From positions 124,001 to 188,000 of the forward strand of contig JAXRKP010000473.1 in the NCBI GenBank assembly GCA_037039925.1: a stretch of 64,000 nucleotides of DNA. Reading direction: 5' to 3'. Positions within the stretch are counted from its first letter, which is position 1; every line of letters begins with the position of its first letter. Made by a program: the position numbers and the translations under genes. Shown here one piece after another: positions 49,113-60,639 of this stretch. Source of the DNA: Doris montereyensis (lineage: Eukaryota; Mollusca; Gastropoda; Nudibranchia; Dorididae). Below the pieces are notes generated by a model. That model had not been told where the DNA came from. It worked only from the letters and a program-made list of their open reading frames with translations, and did not search any database.

Positions 49113-49174
49113 GTGTCATTCCTCATATCCACAAGTCTCTAATTGGCAAGAAAGGATCTCAGAAAGCAGCATAA
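49113..49174 (+). CDS. H2A.Z: Histone H2A.Z, C-terminal exon
   Basis: After TTGTTTCAG, two leading bases complete a glycine with the previous exon. The exon then reads VIPHIHKSLIGKKGSQKAA and stops at 49,172. This is the H2A.Z docking and tail segment, with the GKKGSQKAA end of invertebrate type. Phase and sequence match the 41.9 kb exon exactly across the 7 kb intron. Confidence 0.93.
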
Positions 49175-49945
49175 GATGTGAATGTGTGTGCGTGTGCTCC
49201 ACCTCATTTACCGTCATTGTCATTTGTGTCCATTCAGTAACATTGTTGTGCAGCAGCTCATTTTATGTAGATTTTACCATTTCTTTTATTGTCATCTTTT
49301 AAATTTTTAAGAAATTCATGTGCTCATAAATTCCATTAAATTCATGTCCTTATTACTGTAGTTATGTTTTATTTTATTATGTTTGGTCATTTATGTATTG
49401 TGCATGTCGAGAAAATGTTTCTATTTTGCCCACTGCATTTGATCTTTCAAATTGGTATTTTGGTATGGCTCATTGGTTCTGGGATACATGCTGACGCAGT
49501 CGGTATCAGTAGTGCAGTGGAAGTCAGATTTAAGTAGGACTCGAGACTGATGGTATGTTCTTGCCATGCGTCTTAGTACTTTTGCAGTTACAGAAATGAC
49601 AGTATTGACAGACATTAGTGAACACAAGGCTTCTTTCGAATACAGAGTAGCATTGGAATGGGCCTGTATTATACTATAGTGTCATCCTGATGATAGCGTG
49701 GCTGGGAGACTGATTCATCTTGTTACTTGAAAACCATGTGAATTATGTATTTTGGCAGGAATTATTGTACTATCAGTATTATACACACACCCAGTAGCTG
49801 TCAAATTGCGCACTGAAAATGCATGTTAATTTTACGCCCATTAGCACCTCAAAATGCAACAGATCTTTGTAAGTAGTCTCTTCAATTCGTTGCATTTACA
49901 GTGAATCCAGTTCCTGTGAAAAATAAAAATAATAATAATACAATT
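49175..49945 (+). other. Probable H2A.Z 3' UTR
   Basis: AT-rich sequence follows the stop codon. A canonical AATAAA at 49,922, in the run AAATAAAAATAATAATAAT, is a plausible polyadenylation signal. No replication-dependent histone stem-loop was seen, as expected for a variant histone. Confidence 0.5.
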
Positions 49946-52347
49946 GTATTACAATAGCCTCTTCCCTCTTCATTGGGACATATTCTGTCATGCAGGTGTG
50001 TGACATCTAGACGACACATCACAAGATAATGAAATTTTCAGGCTATTTAGGAATATGGACAAGCTAAATCGATTGATATATTGATCGTTTAGCTAGCACC
50101 AAACCCACTCTTGGTCAGATCTCTCTCTGTCAGTGTAACGCCCCTTTTCCCCCTCTCTGTCCCTCTTCGTCACCATGATCTGTAGGCCTAGGACTAACAT
50201 CACGATCGTCTATATCTAACTCTAGATCTAGTTCAGGAATTGAGCTAAAATCATCACTCCCGGGCATAAACTCATCACCAGTCAATATCATGTCTATATG
50301 TATCAGCCTCATCATCAGATTCCATCGCTAATGTAAACAAACTAATAAAACAAGAAAAATCGTCATAAATCGCAGTTCAAAACACAACAACAAAAAACCG
50401 TAATCGAATAAAGTGTCGTAAGTAGAGGGAGCTGCTCCCCGAATTATTACAGGCACTGAAAATAAAGAATTCGCCTTTTAAATGGTCCTTATTAGGAATT
50501 AGCCTTTTGGCGAACGTCGCATTTGAAATGAAACCCATACCGGAAATTCGCCTGTCTGCGAATATAACAAACGAAAGGTTAATTGAGACTTGATATGTCT
50601 GCCGCCACACAGTCCAATCATCTCTCTCTCTCTCTCTCATTCTGATCACAGTGTGAGTGAGAATCTGAGAAAGGTCTTGTCACTGTCACCTTTACCCAAA
50701 GAGATTGTATTTGTATCATCATAGTATTAGTATTCATAAAAATCATTGTGTCATACTCTGTATGATGCGTGTGTCAACCAATTAAAATAAACCCATTTGC
50801 CGAATGTCTTCACCATCACCACCTTGTACTGTACTGTGCTGTAGTCTTCAGTGAGAGAATCAGGGATGGGAATTTGATTTTTGGCTCGGAGGAGTCAGTC
50901 TCCAGTGTTTTTGTTTCATTTTATATTCACTACACACAATACAAGCACCAGAATCGGGAAAAGATAGGGTCCAACTTCTCCAGAGTTATACTAAGACTAG
51001 TTATCCCAGACTGGCTCGGATTTGCCGTCATCGCGAAAATAAGGTCGTCTTAATCCTTCTAGTACAAAAAACTACTAGGTTATACTTAAAGATCTGCTCT
51101 GTACGAAGATCTAAGCGGTTTTACTAGTATATTAGTAGTAAAAAAAGAGATATATTCAGCTAACACACATCGCCGATTTTCATCGCTCAAAAACGGCTGG
51201 CACACACACCAGCGTTGAACGTCCGTGGTTAAATTAGATAGGGTCTATCAACTCAGCTCCGATATCTATAAATCTAAACGTTGACCCAGAGATTAACTAA
51301 TGACTAAGGTCGGGAAAGTCCGTCCAACTGTTGTCTTCAAAATGAAGACGGATGCAAACTTAGCTGTATGCAATGAAGGGTATAGCCTGCTTTCCTGCCC
51401 AATTTTCGCTCCTTCATTTTTTAAAAATAAGCTCGTAACACACTATTCAAAAATCGATTGAAAGCAACTCACTGTTGTCTTTACGGATCACTGTATTTGA
51501 CACAATGTTGAAAGCAACTCACTTAGTCACTGTATTTTAAGCTTTTAAAAAAGCAAGTTAGCTTTGATGCTGTATTTACGAAGAAGGTGCACCAAACGGC
51601 GTTTAATGTCAATTCACCCCATCAACAAGTTAAGGAATGTGTGTGGTGAATATCACCATCTCTAATGCCGATGTTGCGACAGGGCTCGATCAAATTTAAG
51701 GAGTAGGAGTATTTTCGAATGGAACCTTCTACATTCAATCTCTTATCTCTGTTGCTGTAATTTCTCTCTCCTCTGTCATATAAGGTCGGTCTCGATTCAA
51801 CTGCATTAATTGGTGCCTCCTCTTTTTGTGGTGGAAAGACAGCCATTATTTTTAGGAATTGAATTGAAGAATCTAATAAATGCTGTGCACATGAGATAAA
51901 TCACAACGGTTGTACTACACATTATATAATATCTGCTTCATCACACAATCTTCCGCCACTGCTCCCGTCGCGGTGGGAGAATTGATTAAAAATTATCTTA
52001 TAATTGAAAACTAAATTTGGCTCGGATCTTGCCTAGAATTTGAGTCGCTAATTTCAAGTTTGAAATCAGATTTTGATCCGATCAACCATTAAAAGATATT
52101 GGACCAGATACATCTCCCCGCTAGACTCAGTGACGTCACCGACATCAGGTGAGACAGTGAGCGATTGTTGTTCGTCGCGTCCGTCCAGCAAGATGAAATG
52201 CAGCACGTTCCACTTTGACGGACCATGAACAGTTGCTGCAAGTCGGGTGCAATATAATATAGACCGTCCTTCAACACTCTATTTCATTTGTAATTTTGGC
52301 CTGCGTTACTTCTTTCCTTCATTTGTCTCCTTCAAACCGAGCTTAGT
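49946..52347. other. Intergenic stretch, no recognised gene
   Basis: Mixed sequence with short AG/TC-rich patches (for example 50,622-50,640) and AGATCT-type words. I found no frame with recognisable protein motifs. A CRE-type TGACGTCA lies at 52,131. Confidence 0.4.
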
Positions 52348-52407
52348 ATGTTTCGGCCTAAGACTAGACAGTTTCACGGCGTAAAACAGCCGGATTCTAA
52401 GGAAAAC
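52348..52407 (+). CDS. Speculative first coding exon of an unknown gene
   Basis: An ATG at 52,348 opens a 20-codon frame (MFRPKTRQFHGVKQPDSKEN) that ends exactly at a GTAATG donor in phase 0. TGACGTCA lies about 215 bases upstream. The basic, polar start looks protein-like, but the frame is short and no downstream exon could be assigned. No function is inferred. Confidence 0.2.
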
Positions 52408-55400
52408 GTAATGCAGTGAGTTAGTATTAGTTCATCGAAGAGAATTTAACGGGCAAGATATTTATCTTATACTACCCCCGTCAACTTTTCACATTATGCC
52501 GGCAGACCGGCAGCAATGCATCGTCACATTTTCATCCATCTGTACTGTAAGTAGTGTAAGTGTAAGGAACAGGATGGGCGTGGTGCGATTACTCATGACC
52601 GGAAACGTCAGCAGGGATGCTTTTTATAAAAAAATTAAAACCAAAATATTGCTACAATTACAAATCACTTTTATGTCAGTCAGAAATGAAATCAGCATAA
52701 AAAAAAACTATAATCCTGTGAAAATCCGCATCTTTAGATTAGACTAGGAGCGACTATTTGTTGATTTTGATGTTTATTTAAAAATATTTTTTTTGGCGGG
52801 AGTTTTGCACCGATACTATTGACCAATTCTGCTCTATAGAGGCCTACTACACACGCAATCTTATTTCTCTTTGAATGACGATAATCTTATTGTGGCACTG
52901 GCAGTCCAAACAAGGCCTTCTATTCTAAGTTCTATTTATGACAAGGGGGACAAACCACAGCAACAGATTACAAGATGAAACTGGAATGAGATTGTTAATA
53001 GGAGGATGTACGTTCAGATATGATGCGATATCAATAGGTCATCTTCTATTTTTCCACCATAGCCACAACGCTAATTTCTGCTTACTAATCCTAGTCAAAC
53101 GAAAAAGATAGCGCTAGAGTAAAAATAGTACATGTACCCGGTAGTACGTACTAGTGTAGTATTTAGTAAGTAAGCCAAGTAAGTAGTACTAGTACTAGTT
53201 GTGGTACCGGTAGTAGTACTAGGTGTAGTGCATCTCCAGACCTTTAGGATACAAGTTTAATCCTGCATACTTGAAGAGAATGTTATTTTATTAGGGAATG
53301 TTGTAGTAAAATGTTCTGCAGGGAAGTAAATTGACTGCAAAGTAAAGACTAAGAGCCATGGAAGAAAGCAAGACATGAAAAATATGATGGAAATTAGTGA
53401 CCGATAAAAGAGGATGAAGAATGTTTGGTGAGAAGAGAAGGATTTGAATGTAAAGAAAAGAAGAGATGATTCACTAGTTTTCGTCTTGTTTTGAGTAATT
53501 ATCTGGCTAGTCTATCACTGGTAGTGGTATCAGTATCACTATCACTATCACTAGTATCAGAGTTATACTATCACTCAGGGGAAGGGAGGGGGCAGACATT
53601 TTTATTAAATGCTGTGACTACTGTGAGATCTGCAACAACTAACTTGCACAATATGCACATGGCATTTGTGAAATTTTCACTCATATTTTAATTTTATAGT
53701 AGGAATAGTAGTAGAATCAGAGGATGAATAGTCTGAATGGCTTGATAATGATAATTGATATACCCGGTACCTTTGAAAAATAAACCCATTGAATTGATAT
53801 ATTATATAGGTAACAACCATACTGATACAGATCTCTTGAATTTTGATTCTAAAAAGTTGGCATGTGTAACATTGGGTATTTTTTATATTGTAGTTGCAGT
53901 CCTTTTTTTTACATTTCTTGTACACATATTACATATTTAAATGCAATGCTCTTAGTCTTATATAATATTTTGAAATTTTAAAGGGGATGATAATGTTCAG
54001 GGTTTTTTCCAGAGCTTGTTGCCATTCCCGGAGAATGATTGTAACACCCAGATCTATGTCTATTGTCAGTATGATGAGATTAATTAATGAGATGGCTTAT
54101 TGGATCTTGTCCTCAAGCCAACGAATAACCCCAAACAAACAGTACCGGTAACAAAAACAGTTCAATCAAATGCGAGGGACAAAAGAATTCTTTACTTTAA
54201 TCTTTTCAGTTTGACATTTGTATGAGAGAAATCTACCACTGCGAATGGATCTGTTGTATCAATTGTATAAAATGGGGGTCTTGTGTCTTCACATTCAAAC
54301 TTCAACAAGGATGTTGCTTATTTTTTACACTAAAGTAAATCATTTACTAAATGACACCGACAGACTTGACTCAGGATTACGTAGAGAGAGGAGGGGCAAA
54401 ATGTTGACTGATGTTTTTGCATCATTTCGGGCAGGCGCTACTGGTCGGTCCTGACTCCTATTGTCCTATTTGTTTCCTTCTTTCACTTATCTTTCATCGT
54501 GCTGTTGCCTTTTAATTCGCCATGAGATCATCACAATGGTGGACGGTATTTTCAATGAAATGTATCACTGTGGAACGAGGTGGTGATGCACAGTGGCGGT
54601 ATAGCAAATTGTAGTTCACATAGATATGAACGTTGTTGCCAAATCATTGGCGGTTTAATTAATGAATTACATGTATTTCATCGTTTTTGTACACTAAATA
54701 TTTTGCACAAAGGTGAAAAATTGGCAGAAGTAGAATGGTGGTATAAATAGTAAGAGGCGGTATAGTAATAATATTAGTATAGCGAGGATTGAGTGTATAT
54801 ACTTATAAAAATATAGTACATATATATATAGATAATTAGTATAATTAATATAATAGTATTTTACTTTTAAAACATTTAAGCAAGTTTTATTTACAAGTAG
54901 CCTACTTTTTTTAAAGCGATACTCATTCTGAAAGCAGTTAAACCTAGGACTAGAATTCCATGTACTACTAACTAGTAGTAGTACTAACTAAAATAGCACT
55001 ACAAACATATATGATATATATCTATAAACCAGCCAAGTCCGAAATTTCAAATTTTAAGAAAAATAGCTATTCATTCGTGTTTTAACTAACAGAAACTAAA
55101 GCTACTGTGTAAAAATAGAATATCCTGAGAAGGCAGTTTTAACAGATGGGACAAAACTCTTTTATTGCACTACTACTATTAAATAAAGCAGTTCATTCCC
55201 TTTACATTCATACCATAACAAAGGCTAGTATCGATTCTTTCATTTTATTTTTATTGGGTACCACAAGTGATTTTTTCTTTGCTTTGCAAGTTGTATTTGA
55301 TTACTTTTCTAAATACAATTTGCAAAACCATGAAGATAGCAACTTATTTCATCAAAATCGAGCAATAAATAACAAAATTATTTGATTTTAAAGTTTTATT

Positions 55401-56040
55401 AATTTCGTAATGCTCGTTTAATGAGATTTTTCACATTTTCAAATCATCATCACACAAAATACAAATCACAAAACACAAAAAATAGAATCATTTTCTTCAA
55501 AGCAATGTACTAATCTGAGCATAATTAAAAAACAGTTGACATGACACATCAAATGATTTTTTTAGAATCGCCTAAAGATGGGGTGAAATTTAGAAATTTC
55601 AACACAAATTTTGGAAATGATGGGGCTGGAGCTCACTTTTGGAGGATAGTAGCATCGAAATTTATCATGGCATTACTCTGAAGAGTTATGAATCAATTAT
55701 ACTCATTGCAGACAACATGCTAATTTTTTTTTTAGAGATAGGACATGAAAAAAATATATTATGAGGCGCTGAAGAAAATGTAAAAAGGCAAATTTTGCGA
55801 TTTGGCAGACAATCGGCTCGAAATTAGAGTTTTTGTCATAAAATATTTACTTATGAAGATATTGACATCAAACTTTCAATTACTATGTATTTTGGCATGC
55901 TGAGTAAGATGAAGACATTAAATTTGAGATCAAGATGCAAATAAAACAGTTAAATGCTAATTTTGCACATTGAAATGTATAGAACAATAATAATAAAGTG
56001 AACAAAATTTACTGGGTCAGCTAAAAATTCCTCGGTATTT
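52408..56040. other. Intergenic stretch, low complexity in places
   Basis: It contains GTA/CTA-rich low-complexity sequence (53,120-53,230) and ATCACT repeats (about 53,518-53,560). From 54,600 it is long AT-rich DNA. I see no supported gene. Confidence 0.4.
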
Positions 56041-58660
56041 TCACTCATCACCATTAGCTACCTCGTCCATTTCAATTGCCCTCAATAGCGTCTCATAAAG
56101 CTCATGTTTTGTTCCTGACAGTTTAAGGTGTTTTTGTTTCAGAAAAATTTTTCTATATCTAATTTGAGCTTTCAAAGACTCAACTGTCGAACTGTTCAAA
56201 AAATCATCCAACTGATCCTTGGGGTACACATTCCTCCATCTTTGATGATACTATCAAGAATAGATGATTTCATCTCTGCCTCCTTTATTTCCATTGCCTT
56301 CATCATGTTTTCATGCTCAACTAGCTTGGCGCTTATGGCTTCCCTCTCATGCTTGACACTCTCAAGATGTTTTGTTCTTAATGTCTTTCTGTTCTTGACG
56401 GCTGACTCCATGATCCTCAACTTCTCCTTTTCCCCTTGCTCTTCCAACCACTTTGTGGTATTGTTGTGTTTCCACATGATAATGGATGATCTGTGATGCG
56501 TTGAGGCATGTCCACGCTTCAACATATCACAGTCAAGGTCACCAAAGAGGCGTTCTCCAGCCAAGCTAGTCAGAGGACAGGTGTCTAAAATTTTCTTTGT
56601 CTCTTCGTCAAGGTCCCCATAAATTTCACCCTCCAGGAAGTCACGCAACTGTCGCTTAAGAACCTGATGACTCTTGCTTGCAATCCTCTGAAGTGTGTCC
56701 CTCCAAACATCTTTGTGTTCACTCAAATAAGAAAAAGAAGATTAATGGTGGCATCATCACGGACGGCATAATCCTCGAAAACTGATTTGACTTCATCGGA
56801 ACTGTCAATCCCATGAGAGGAGAGCTGATGAAGGGATGAGTCCAGTACTCTCACATATTGAGGAAAGCACCATAAGGAAGGAGGCTGTTCATCAATTTCC
56901 AATAGGATCCAGTGATCATTATGTTGAACAATGCTATCGCTCCAACCATAGCTAGTAGTCTCTTATCAGAGACATCGGCAGCAACACTTTGTAGTTTCAA
57001 ATTTGTGTGGAAGTTTACATTTTTCAAAAGGTCTTCGATATGATGATGATGAAACAACGTAGCTGCAGCATTATCGAAGATATTGTTGAATCGGTTGCTC
57101 CGGAAGGAAGAAAATCGGGAACAAATCGACTTGCTTTCGCAATATGCAAGCCAATTCACTCTGCTTCCATTTTTTTCATCACACCATGGGCCCAAGCATT
57201 CTGATACAGTTCTTATTAATCGCATAGCTGAAGACTCTGTGGATGAATTTGAAAAAGCAGCAAACTTCTGGTCCATATCTCTTCCAAGGCCATCAATACA
57301 ACTTCTCTTGCAAAGTTAAGCTTCTACCTCTTTGAGTGCCTCCTGTGTAGCCTGGGAAAGTCCCAAAAGAAAATGTGCATTGCAGTAAATAAATTGTGTG
57401 GTCACATTCTCATCTTCCAAGTAGTTCTGTCTGAATTTTGAGAATTTTTGTTGAAGTCACTTGTTAACCGCCGCCCTGTCAGTGTCAGACATTAAACATT
57501 TCATTTTCTTAATGAGCTCTTTAAAATCCTCATCGTGTTTCTCCGAGTCCAGGCAATAACAATAAGTATCAGACAGTTCATGCAGTAGCTCAAGCGTTTT
57601 CTCCAATAGAGTATCCACGTCGTCTGAATCAATCTCCGCAAACCCAACACTTAACTGTCTTTTATCTGAAAGAATGATGTGCCTTTCGAGATAGTGCTGT
57701 TTTTGGCGGCTAGTGCCATCAGAGGCATAAGTATAGTGGTCTGTCTTTTTAATCTGGTCCACCACTTGGTGCATAGCTATATGATGTGCCTCATCTGCGA
57801 AATTGAGTGCAGTCGAAGTACTTGGTAGATTCTTCAAAGAATAGTCTTGGCCAAAAATTTTTTTACTGACAATCTGAACTGTCTCAGAACATTTATTGGC
57901 TGCAACACCAGTTTTTCCTTGCAATTCCATATATATGCAAGACGAACGGAGTCTCTGTACTTGTTGGTTTTGTCATTTTTCAATGACAGACATTTGTCAT
58001 CGTTGTCCATGGCCTCAAGCAGAAAATTGGTCTTTTCTTTTTCATTTTGAAATTTCCTTTTTAGATCACTTTTACCTTTTTGTACCAGCTTCAGTTTCTT
58101 TTTCATGTCCTCCATTTCAAGTTTTAAGTTTTCATTTTCACGGTTAAGGTCATCCATGGTGGCAATCGCATCTTTTATTTCTTTCCTTAAGGAGACATTT
58201 ATTTTGTACGTCTTGGACTGGCAGTACTGGTCTAACTGATGTTCCTTTTCTTTCAGTTGGCGGATAAGCAATTTTGATTCTTTCATCTTCTCATGAAAAT
58301 GACTTTCAATTTGGCATAAACTTTCATTTTCTTGTCTCAACCTTTCCCTGTCCTCTTTTAAAATCCCAATCTGCATTTCCTTTCCAACAATCTTCGCTTC
58401 CAGCATGTCTCTTTTCTTTTCAAGCTCTCTGCATTTCTTTTCAGCACCACAAGAAGGTATGACAGTTGTGCTGCTTGGTGACTCTGGTAAAAAATCTTTA
58501 ATCAGAAATTGGTCTAATTCCTCGTTGTTTCTCTTTTTGACCAGTGACCTTATCTTTTTACAGAGTGAAATTACCTTAGAACGTAGCTGAGAATCAGACA
58601 ATGAGGTTTTAGCATTTGGTGTTGGGGGGGGGGGGGGGGGGGGAGAAGCTTTCTACAAAG
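56041..58660 (-). pseudogene. Transposase-like multi-domain gene with coiled coil and SAP motif (broken)
   Basis: Minus-strand order: an acceptor (CTCTTTGTAG) at 58,661; a proline run coded by a poly-C tract; a long heptad-rich coiled coil (about 58,600-57,950, KKRDMLEAKIVGKEMQIGIL). Then a transposase-like core: SDGTSRQKQHYLERHIILSD, MSDTDRAAVNK, FIYCNAHFLLGLSQATQEAL, WLAYCESKSICSRFSSFRSN and RFNNIFDNAAATLFHHHHIE. Conserved Asp in the first two blocks could be DDE-type residues. After it come LTSLAGERLFGDLDCDMLKR and WKHNNTTKWL. The C-terminus is a SAP-like motif (TVESLKAQIRYRKIFLKQKH, LSGTKHELYETLL), a DNA-binding fold. Two in-frame stops (57,451; about 57,317) and at least four frameshifts (near 57,928, 56,875, 56,727 and 56,221) break it. 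Domain order suggests a DNA transposon or a gene derived from one; I cannot name the superfamily. Confidence 0.7.
58624..58643. repeat. Poly-G run
   Basis: Twenty consecutive G bases. On the minus strand they would code a proline run at the N-terminus of the coiled-coil gene. Its length decides the reading frame there. Confidence 0.9.
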
Positions 58661-59189
58661 AGGAATGATTTTCTAAATTAGGGTTTAGGAGTTGTTTTAC
58701 TTACACTGTACACTAACTCACTAAATAAAATTGTAAAACAGCAGAGGGATGATTTTATTAGGGTAGTGTAGTGTGTAGTGTTATCTAGTTTTACGCATTG
58801 TACATTGACGAGGCAACAATGGAAACACTCCCCAAACAATAGACAATAATAATGAAAAAACTGCAGGCAAGTAGGGAAACATCGATATGGTCTATCTTAT
58901 ACCTAGAGAAATATATTAAAATTCATTTATGATAGCTACACAACGAAGTATGCAGTGTAAACAAATTGATAAGAGAGCCTCGTAACGATGGCTATTCTTT
59001 GTCACAATCACCTCCCCGAAGTCGCCTCACGCTGTACCACAGGTTCTACTACCACTTTCATTTAAATACAAGTAAAATACCGTTAAATGATAAGTTTATA
59101 GCATACAAACAAACAACATTCCTATCAAAGACTTCAGTTTTGGTGCTGGTATTGTTGATAATCCATTGCCATTTAAGATTGTCGATGTT

Positions 59190-59600
59190 TTGTCAAGGGG
59201 TGCGCTCGTCTTCTTCGACAGCCGCCATTTTTAAATGCAGGTATGATGGAAAGTTGATTTCGATGTCTTTTTTCAAGCGGGTTCCGCTAGTCGTCAACGT
59301 ACATTCGTTATTGGCAATTATATGATGCAAAAGGGCAAAGATTCTAGTTTGTAATGATGTCAAACAATATCGGGTTTTTATCTTGTAGACGCTATTTTTT
59401 TTCAATCGAAATGTTTAGAGTGACCGCATCGCCTCTTACTTCTTGATACCCTTGCTTTGTTTGGCATCACGTGAAAGCTTAGTTATTTCCCTTTTCAATC
59501 ATGTGACTTATGTTGCAGTAGCTCCAATGACGGCGAGCGGAAATAGAATATAACAACACAGGGATATTTTTACCGACCACGGAAAAGTCGACAGCTGAAC
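59190..59600 (-). promoter_or_regulatory. Promoter-like patch with Kozak ATGGCGGC start
   Basis: On the minus strand, AAAATGGCGGC (YY1-like, good start context) opens MAAVEEDERTP before a stop at 59,194. Upstream on that strand are CACGTG (59,468) and GC-richer sequence. It could be the 5' end of the broken gene at 56-58.7 kb. No donor fits the short frame, so this is only suggestive. Confidence 0.25.
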
Positions 59601-59869
59601 GAAATGACGTTAGGAGACGGGTTGAATAATAATAAACCATGGGGCTTCATTAATTCACATAGTATCAGTTTTGGTATAGAAATAAAGAAGAAATAACTGG
59701 CTTTTCAACATACTTTTTTTCATCGGAATCGATCCATTTTGTAAAAAGATATCACAGTGGAAAGTTGATGAATTTTCATAGTATTTGCAGCGCTGGCTGG
59801 TTGTTTGGCGATGCAATAGCGGGCGCTTGTGGTACCTATTTAAATTTATACTAACCTTCACCACATCAG

Positions 59870-60630
59870 CTATATATAAAAGCCGGAAAATTTGTCTAAA
59901 GTATATCAAGTTGGTACTCATTTTAATTACCACAAAGTACTAAGTACGCTATCTGAAAAAATTACTTTGATTAATTATGTCAATATTAGCTAAGATCAGC
60001 CAAATATTACGGGAAATATTCCGCGCACCTGTTATAGTTATGTAAGAAAAATGCCATCCCAGCACGAGTATAAATAAAAGGGATCTGGAGCAGCTGAAAT
60101 AGGGTCGACATAAAGTATTTGATAGCCTCTTGCGATTGTATGATGTTTTAATGTACTATATTATTCTTTTATAGGTTTATATGCGAAAAAACATTGAAAT
60201 AATGGAAAAAAATTTCAATAGGCGATTTTCTCAAAATGCTACTTTTTGACAATGATATGCGATCTACTTTTTTATTTATTGCCCGATTGCCCCCAAATTT
60301 GTTATATAACATCTATAAAATTTTAAGATAATAAAAAATTCATCCAGTAGCTTTTTTTGATATCTCTTTAAAGTTTTGCAATATTTTTTTTGCGTGATTA
60401 AATTAGCCAAAAATTGTAACGGTTGCAATACGCATTTTCAAAAAAAAATCATAAAATGAAAACCGTTTCATTTATCCAAAAAAGCTACTGGGTGAGCCTA
60501 GATATTGAACTAAATAAAGTGTGTCATAGCCAATTTTATTTATAACTGAAAAAGCCTATTTGAAATGAAGTTGTTATTTTTGCATTGAAAATCCAAGATG
60601 GCAGCGTTCCCATGGCAACCATATGATAAA
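59870..60630 (+). repeat. Dispersed repeat, copy 2
   Basis: This is the partner of the 48.2-48.7 kb repeat: CTAAAGTATATCAAGTTGGT near the left and CAAGATGGCAGCGTTCCCAT with GGCAACC near the right. The two differ by many indels, so they are old copies. No coding capacity is seen. Confidence 0.6.
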
Positions 60631-60639
60631 AAAAATAAT

